Assembly: GCA_037042185.1 (NCBI GenBank)
Contig: JAXQJY010000025.1
Span: 992,001-1,056,000, forward strand
Direction of reading: 5' to 3'
Origin: Sordariomycetes sp. S80-01Y
Lineage: Eukaryota; Ascomycota; Sordariomycetes
DNA: 64,000 bases
Under the pieces are notes generated by a model, which worked only from the letters and a program-made list of their open reading frames with translations, had not been told where the DNA came from and made no database searches. Positions within the stretch are counted from its first letter, which is position 1; the number at the start of each line of letters is the position of its first letter. The translations under genes were made by a program, and so were the position numbers. Below, piece after piece: positions 58,298 to 64,000 of this stretch.

Positions 58298-58815
58298 ATG
58301 ACGGCTCACGGGTTAAGGAGGGTCGCTCACGCCTCGGTAAGCTCTTTTCATTGCAGCGCTCAGGAACCCAACCTAACGATGTTCAGAACGGCGTTGGCGC
58401 CTTCGTCCTGCAATGCAAAAAGATGGAATTCCACTATTGCGACTGGGCTGGTAGCTCAAAGGGCATGAAGTGAGCTACACTACCGTTATTTCGTCTTCGA
58501 AATAGCCGGCTAACAGTTCGCAGTGGCTTCATCAAGTCCCTCCTCCCCAAATTCGCCAAAGCCAATCCCCAGATCGAATTCTCCGTCTCCCCCCGACCCG
58601 GCCGCCACCCCGTGATCACCGGCCACTACATCAACAGCAAGACCAAGCCGATTTGCGTGCGGAACATGGCGCCATATGAGATTTTGCAGAAGGTCGAGCT
58701 GTTGCGGGACGCCAGTGGAGAGAAGTTGAAGAAGACAAACAAGGCGGTCACGAGCACGAAGCCCAGTGTAAGAGGCATCTGGTCTCCTTTCCACGGCAAG
58801 GGTATGATTGTATAA
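58298..58815 (+). CDS. mrpl51: Mitochondrial large ribosomal subunit protein mL43 (Mrpl51)
   Basis: Three exons (58298-58336, 58387-58469, 58524-58815) give 137 residues. It is a thioredoxin-fold protein of the L51/S25/CI-B8 type in the mitochondrial 54S subunit. Signatures in order: NGVGAFVLQCKKMEFHYCDW, AGSSKGMNGFIKSLLPKFA, NPQIEFSVSPRPGRHPVITGH, YINSKTKPICVRNMAPYEIL and SVRGIWSPFHGKGMIV. Exon 1 codes MTAHGLRRVAHAS, and the ATG at 58298 opens the only frame joining to NGVGAF. The promoter (286 bp) is shared with the divergent U1-70K gene. Confidence 0.93.
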
Positions 58816-59153
58816 ACATGGGGGGGAATTGTGTGGATTTGAACAGCGTCATGTATCTTATTTGTATCAACACTGCGGCCTACGCCGTTGATGTAGGCGT
58901 GGAAATCAGACAAAAACCAGCAAGAATATATCACAATTACAACTAAAGCTCACTAGGGCCTGTCGCGGCCTGAGAAGATGGTGACAGCAGCGCCTAAGCC
59001 CGCTCCTACCCTCCGTCCCCCAAGCAAGACAGAAAGAGGTGGGTGTCGGTGAAGCAGGAATTGAAGCATACCAATGCCCGTTCTTTATTTGAGGATTACT
59101 TTTATCAAGGCCTATTATTTCTAGCCTAATGCGAGCATCAAATACCGGACGAT
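58816..59153. other. Convergent 3' region, mL43 / triosephosphate isomerase
   Basis: These 338 bp lie between convergent stop codons. I see no gene. Confidence 0.45.
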
Positions 59154-60150
59154 TTACGCCTTCTGGCAGTTGATGATATCAATGACTGTCAAACGTTAGC
59201 GCAGTTCTTTCGTTTCAAAGGAATTCCATATCACTTACAGGCAGGCTTGAGCGAAGCACCGCCGACGAGGAACCCGTCAATGTCGGGCTGCTTGCCCAAC
59301 TCGCCGCAGTTCTTCTCGTTGACGCTGCCACCGTACAAGATCCTGGTCTCGTCCGCAACCTTCTGGCTGACACTCTTCAACCAGTCCCTGATTGCCTTGT
59401 GCACCTCCTGCGCCTGCTCAGTCGTGGCAACCTTGCCGGTGCCAATGGCCCAGATAGGCTCGTAGGCAATGACGATCTTGCTCCAGTCCTGGATGTGGCT
59501 CTTCAGGCTCTCGAGCTGCTTGGTGACAACCTCGACCGTCTTTCCGGCCTCACGCTCCTCGAGGGACTCGCCACAGCACCAGATGACGGAGATGCCGTTC
59601 TCGGTGGCGTACTTGGTCTTCTGGGAGACGATCTCGTCGGTCTCGCCCAGGATTGTGCGACGCTCGGAGTGGCCGAGAATGGTCCACGGGATGGACAGAT
59701 CGGCGAGCTGGGAGACGGAGATCTCGCCGGTGAAAGCACCGTTGGGTTTGTGGTAGACGTTCTGGGCCGCCGGAGCGATGTTGTTCTTGATGGTGTCGCG
59801 AACGAGGGGGAGGTAGACAGCGGGGGGAGCGATGACAACCTCTAAGCCGAATGGTCAGGATGCGTTGTTGGGGAGGAGAGGGTTAGGGCAGGAGCGAACG
59901 TACCGACGTTGGGGTCGAGGGATGCGGAGTTGAGGTTGTTGACAATCTCCTTGATGGACGAGCTGGACCCGTTCCTGGAGGGTTGTTAGTCCTCAAGATT
60001 TTCTCTCGGTTGGGGGGCGTCGACGGAGGGGAGCGAGCACCTCGTCGAGCACCTCGTCGAGCACCTCGACGAGCTCTGCCGGCGCGGGGGGGCACATGGA
60101 GGGGTCACTTACATCTTGAAGTTGCCGCCAACGAAGAACTTGCGAGCCAT
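59154..60150 (-). CDS. tpi1: Triosephosphate isomerase
   Basis: Four exons (60150-60113, 59974-59904, 59841-59239, 59185-59154) give 247 residues. It interconverts dihydroxyacetone phosphate and glyceraldehyde 3-phosphate in glycolysis (cytosol). Catalytic residues are K12 (GGNFKMNG), H94 (ILGHSERR) and E164 (AYEPIWAIGTGK). The phosphate-binding GGSVNEKN and GFLVGGASLKP follow. The first intron falls inside the ATG codon of FKM and the last within F of KPAFIDIIN, both in phase. Intron 1 (138 nt) carries three tandem 12-bp repeats. The last exon codes only the end of the protein (IDIINCQKA). Length is exactly that of the family. Confidence 0.97.
60035..60070. repeat. Three tandem 12-bp repeats in tpi1 intron 1
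   Basis: GAGCACCTCGTC occurs three times head to tail; the last unit ends GAC. It lies entirely inside the intron. Confidence 0.85.
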
Positions 60151-61246
60151 GATGGGCGAATTGGTGTGAGCTGAAGGCGTTCTAAATGAAAGATGGAAAG
60201 ATTTCTCGAGGATGGTCAGTGAGGAGTTGTAGCGTCTAGAATTCAGCTCAGGTGGGTGGTGCAAAAGTAGCTCAACCTCCCGTCGATGGAGGGGCAACGT
60301 CACGGTGGGTGGGCTGCCGGCGGGAGCTGTGTCGCCATGGCGCGCAACTTCCATCCATTTTACGTTGTGTCACGTCTTTCCCAACTTCTGCTCTGGTTGG
60401 GGCAGACCAACAAACTTGGGGCGGTGGTAGGGATGTCTTTCGATGAACCTTTGCGTCTCTTCTTTCCCCGTCAAATCTTTTTTTTTTTCCGATCCGTTCA
60501 CGCCGTGCCTGGGAGCTTCATGCACCCACCACAGAGGCATTTGAGCTCTTGCTCAGGCGCACCGTGAGGAACACCCGACGAGACCAATCTGCGTCTACCC
60601 GATTCTTTCCTAGGTGCATCACGTGGCGTCCAATCTCGGCCACCATCAAGCGGAACTCACTCGTGGGAACGGATGCGGTATGGTGTAAGCTCCCGAGAGA
60701 CGTTTTCCCAATTACTACACGAGCTACATAACTTCACAAGGACTCGAATGAATTGACGTGGGTACAATGAATTAAAACATAAAGCTATCCTTAATCCTAG
60801 TCTGCTACGCTCAGAAACAGGTCACCTGGACTGTCCTGTTGTCCTCCGATTCTGTCTTTGAGTCTCTGGTCTAATTCCTTCTCTTTCTTCCGAGATCTCC
60901 GATCCCTTTTAACATCCAGACTCCATGCGGAGCGCAGTTGGACTGCCCCCTTCCGCCTTGGGAGCCTGTCTGGCCAAACGGCGCGATGCCTTCGGCAGAT
61001 CCCGCGGTCCGATGGTGGTCCATGAAACTGGTCGCCATGTCCGGGACGGTATGTCCTGCCACTGACCCTGCGAATCATACGAGACGCTTTGGGCGCTGTG
61101 TGGCCTTAGGGAGAGCGAGACATACGGCTCCTTCCCCATGCACTAGCACTGTCCGTGGTGCGGTTCCTGGTAGCAGATAGGACTGTTGTCTAGAGTCCTT
61201 CGAATCCATCCTTGCAAATAACAAAACAATGTCAAACAAATACCGT
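60151..61246. other. Intergenic, tpi1 promoter and C2H2 gene 3' end
   Basis: This is 1.1 kb. The part next to 60151 should be the strong glycolytic promoter of tpi1. A T run lies at about 60479-60489. No gene is seen. Confidence 0.45.
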
Positions 61247-62847
61247 TCAGCCGGTGGAGATGAAGTCAATGTGTCCAGCAACGGGAAGAATGTCCGCTTG
61301 AGCCATGGAGTGGCTCATCGACGTCATCACAGAGAGATGTCTCTGCATGCTGTCGAGGTGCTGCATGGTGCGCATATCGTGGGGGTTGTCGAGGTTGCGG
61401 ATAGTCTCCTCAACGGCCTTGCGGTGGTCCATCCACTGCTCCAGGAGGGGCTTGGCAGCAGGCTTGGCCTGTTTGGGGGTCACACTCTTCTGGGACGACT
61501 TGCGGCTGGTCTCAGAACCTTCCGTCTTCCTCTTGCGGCTCTTGGAGGGTTGCTGAACAGGAGGCTGGCCGATTGGCGAGGTACCCGAGCTTCCGAGATC
61601 GTTGTGTACACGCTTCATGTGGTCCTTGAGGTTCCATTGACGGGGAAATCCATTGCCAGGAACACCGCGCTCGCAGCCTTCGTGTTGGCACAAGAAGGGC
61701 TTGTCGCCGTGTCCGTGAAGTCCGTGGGCCTCGCGCTCATGGCGGAGGAGGCAGGCAGTAGAAGAGAATCGGGCGCCCTCGCAGGAAAGGTCCTTGCAGC
61801 GGTATGGCTTCAGGTGAGAGTCGACAAATTTGCTACTTCAAGTCAGAGACCCTCCCAGGAAACCAGAGAAGCAATGACTTACTCGTAATTGCACTTGAGC
61901 TTCTCGGGCTTGTGGTTGCACGATGGGTCACCCTCCCACGGGCAGTGGAAGAGGCCGTCCGGTCCGGTCTGGGCAGTCTTGTACAGGTCGTGGTTCCTGG
62001 CAGTCTCGCCGTCGCGACGGTTGCCCATGGAGGGAGGAAGGGTCATGCCATCCGGAAGGAGTCCAGCGTTCAAATCCTCGGCCTTGAGTTGACCAGTGAA
62101 GTCAATGCTGCGGTGCTGGTGAGTATATCTGCGGACGATGAGCATAGAGGGTGATTGTGGTACATACGATGGGGATTGGCAAGGGATCTCAGGAGAAGAG
62201 TTGGGAGGGCTCAGCGGCCCGTGAGCTTGCAACCACGCCTCGTCGACAGTAGTAGGCGAAGATGTCCGGGAGATAGAGCCAAGAACCCAGGAACTGGGAG
62301 AAGTGTGGTCCGCCATGTCCGGGCCAAATTGGGTCTGAGACGGAACAACATGCAAATTGTTCGTCTCAGCGCTGAGGAAAGCAGCATTGTCCATATCCAG
62401 GCTCGGGCTCAAGTTGTAATCCTGCCAGAATTGCGGAGCAGTAGCATCCGCAAGCAGGCAGGCATCAACTCCATTCAAGGATCCAGCGTTTTGGGGTCCG
62501 TTCCGGAAAGCAGTAGAACCATTACCTGACAGGTGAGATGCGTGGGATAGCATAGAACCATTGGAGCGGTTGGAATCAACGCGCGACATGGCATGCCCCC
62601 TTGCAGGTGCGGAGCCAAGTCCGGCAACAGCCCAGGTTGGGCGACCGAGCCTTGTCCCCCTGGGGGTTGTCTGGCCAGATGTGATAATGTACTCCTCGGC
62701 TTCTCCTGAGTGGGATGATCCATTGTCCGGGAATTCTGTTGATGAATAGCTCTGCGAGCTTTCTGTGATTTGGCCCCATGACGATGCGTTCAGCATGTCT
62801 GTCGAGGGTTCTGTTTGAGAAAAGAACAAGCCTTGGGATGGAACCAT
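61247..62847 (-). CDS. C2H2 zinc-finger transcription factor
   Basis: I read exons 62847-62168, 62107-61883 and 61832-61247, giving 496 residues. If the 60-nt intron at 62167-62108 is retained the protein is 516. The N-terminal 260 residues are Ser/Asn/Gln-rich (MVPSQGLFFSQTEPSTDMLN). Zinc-binding pairs follow: FHCPWEGDPSCNHKPEKLKCN, then a finger YRCKDLSCEGARFSSTACLL-RHEREAH, and a second finger FLCQHEGC with RQWNLKDHMKRVH. A basic stretch (KSRKRKTEG) likely directs it to the nucleus. The C terminus is a helical Gln/Met-rich region. Targets are unknown. The true start may lie upstream: a protein-like segment ending MPPPLDWSEW at 63154 could be spliced on. Confidence 0.8.
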
Positions 62848-64000
62848 GGTCTGGGAGTAGCTGTAATCGCTGGGTAGGGTTAGTGTGCTGTTCACCACTT
62901 TTTGATAGACAAGAAAAGAAAAGAAAATATCAAAATGGCTCTGGCCGGAGTCAACTTTGATCCTACAAGATGTTAGTTTTGTCTTCGGGTCCACGATGGG
63001 TGGAGGGTGTCTACAGACCAGCCGCGGCAGAGTATCATGAGCGATCTGACAGCATGAACTTGCATCCAGGATATCCGGCGAGAAGTGAAGTTTGATCCGG
63101 CAGAAGGAACGCAGAAAAATATGCAGGATCCGAGGGGACGATACATTGTCTACCACTCCGACCAGTCTAGTGGAGGCGGCATTTGGTCGTCAGGTACCAG
63201 GGTCGTCCTCTGAGGCGTGCTGTCTCCGCGTGTCGGCGTTGCGAACGTAGGAAAGTCGACGGATCCATGACCAGGCTTGGCATTGTCGGCGCTGGAACAC
63301 TTGGGTTGGTACCTCAGGCAAGTTGGCGTAGAAGACCAGAGTAAAATCCTATGGGCTGGGCAACGGTATGGTCGTTCAATGTCCGCAGGTGCTTCCAGAA
63401 TCATGATATTCCGAATCTCCGTAAAAAGAGACACTTGGGTTTCGTGTCATGGTTTCCAGTATATAGTATCCGCCGAGGGGGCGGGGTCGTAGACCAAATG
63501 TCGAACATCTTATCCATACCTTCCGCGGCTGCGAGCAATCAAACAAAATTGCTAGGCAAGTCTGCCTGAACAGGCTACCTGAAGGTCTAGTTGCAAATAA
63601 AGCAGATCCAGGGTTGATGCGTCCAGGGTTCCTTGAGTGGTCCGGTCAAAAGTTCAAAGAGGTGAGCCCTCCAGGTGCGAAGGCCAGAAAATCCGTGTCC
63701 GAGGAAGTGATCCGTGATAATCCGTCCTGTGGTATCCATATCCATTGAAAGCACTCCGGGCTCAAAATGACAGTCCATGGGATTCCAGGCTGGCTGTTCA
63801 ATCTAATGTGTGTTCGGGTATACTTACTGTGGCACGTGGCCGAAACAGATGAATTCTCAAGATTCATTTGCTGACAAAACCCGGCTCGGGTCTGTCTCCA
63901 TTGTATCCTGGTAGAGTTTGCCGGGTGTACAGAAAGATCTCCTGGTAGAGAAAAGCTCCATTGTGTGTGTCCTGGTATGTGTCCTTTGGGGAGTGTCCTG
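62848..64000. other. Right edge of the window, upstream of the C2H2 gene
   Basis: Apart from the possible exon at 63154-63404 I see promoter-like sequence only. The last 110 bp hold short direct repeats (see findings). No gene entering from the right edge is evident. Confidence 0.45.
63154..63404 (-). other. Possible 5' coding exon of the C2H2 transcription factor
   Basis: From an ATG at 63404 an open frame reads to DFPTFATPTRGDSTP and MPPPLDWSEW and stops just after 63154. A GTAGAC donor lies at the end. Two acceptors downstream (a TAG after CTAACATCTTG, and a CAG after GATTA near 62867) would return to the frame of MVPSQG. I could not decide the junction. Confidence 0.35.

Noticed and set aside
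1-64000. CRISPR arrays, bacterial operons, prophage or plasmid features
   Set aside because: The intron-rich fungal gene structure throughout rules out a prokaryotic origin, and no regularly spaced repeats were seen.

Overview
The window is nuclear DNA of a filamentous ascomycete. Genes are split by short spliceosomal introns (mostly 45-70 nt, GT...AG, with CTAAC/CTGAC-like branch sites). They lie on both strands without operons, and most are conserved single-copy fungal genes. Gene content (Ku80, Pam18, Nnf1, a Puf3-type Pumilio protein, an Fmp32-like protein, a DUF3602 protein, Zn2Cys6 and C2H2 regulators) points to Pezizomycotina, most likely Sordariomycetes. I cannot name genus or species. 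I rebuilt 25 protein genes by joining exons by eye; nearly all close to a length divisible by three with an intact family signature.

Layout. 0-10.4 kb is dense: the 5' end of a HAD phosphatase, a TMEM205-like membrane protein, Ku80 (non-homologous end joining), a DEDDh exonuclease-like Gfd2/QIP-type protein, Pam18 (mitochondrial import motor), a membrane-anchored TAP-like alpha/beta hydrolase and a small DUF3602 protein. 10.4-16.6 kb holds no gene I can support. 16.6-21.3 kb carries a one-finger C2H2 protein, dihydrofolate reductase and an unknown multi-pass membrane protein. 21.3-34.7 kb is sparser and more unusual: a bactofilin-like beta-helix protein (rare outside bacteria), two adjacent secreted proteins (one acidic, one with three perfectly spaced eight-cysteine modules), a regulator with two tandem Zn2Cys6 clusters, and a single-pass membrane protein. 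34.7-40.2 kb is another long gene-free stretch, upstream of the Pumilio gene. 40.2-48.4 kb carries the Pumilio protein, the Fmp32/MCUR1-like protein, Nnf1 (kinetochore) and a PH-domain protein. After a 3.7-kb gap, 52-64 kb is housekeeping: an NTF2+RRM protein (G3BP/Nxt3-like), Mrt4 (60S assembly), U1-70K, mitochondrial ribosomal protein mL43, triosephosphate isomerase and a C2H2 transcription factor.

How the genes relate. Most neighbours are functionally unrelated, as is normal for fungi. Several products act in mitochondria (Pam18, Fmp32-like, mL43). The Pumilio protein's repeat code predicts binding to UGUAUAUA, the class of site that Puf3 proteins use on mitochondrial mRNAs. The best candidates for undescribed biology are the 23.5-33.3 kb genes: the fungal bactofilin-like protein, the CCCC-module secreted protein beside a second secreted protein, and the dual-cluster regulator. 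No tRNA, rRNA, CRISPR array or intact transposon was recognised.
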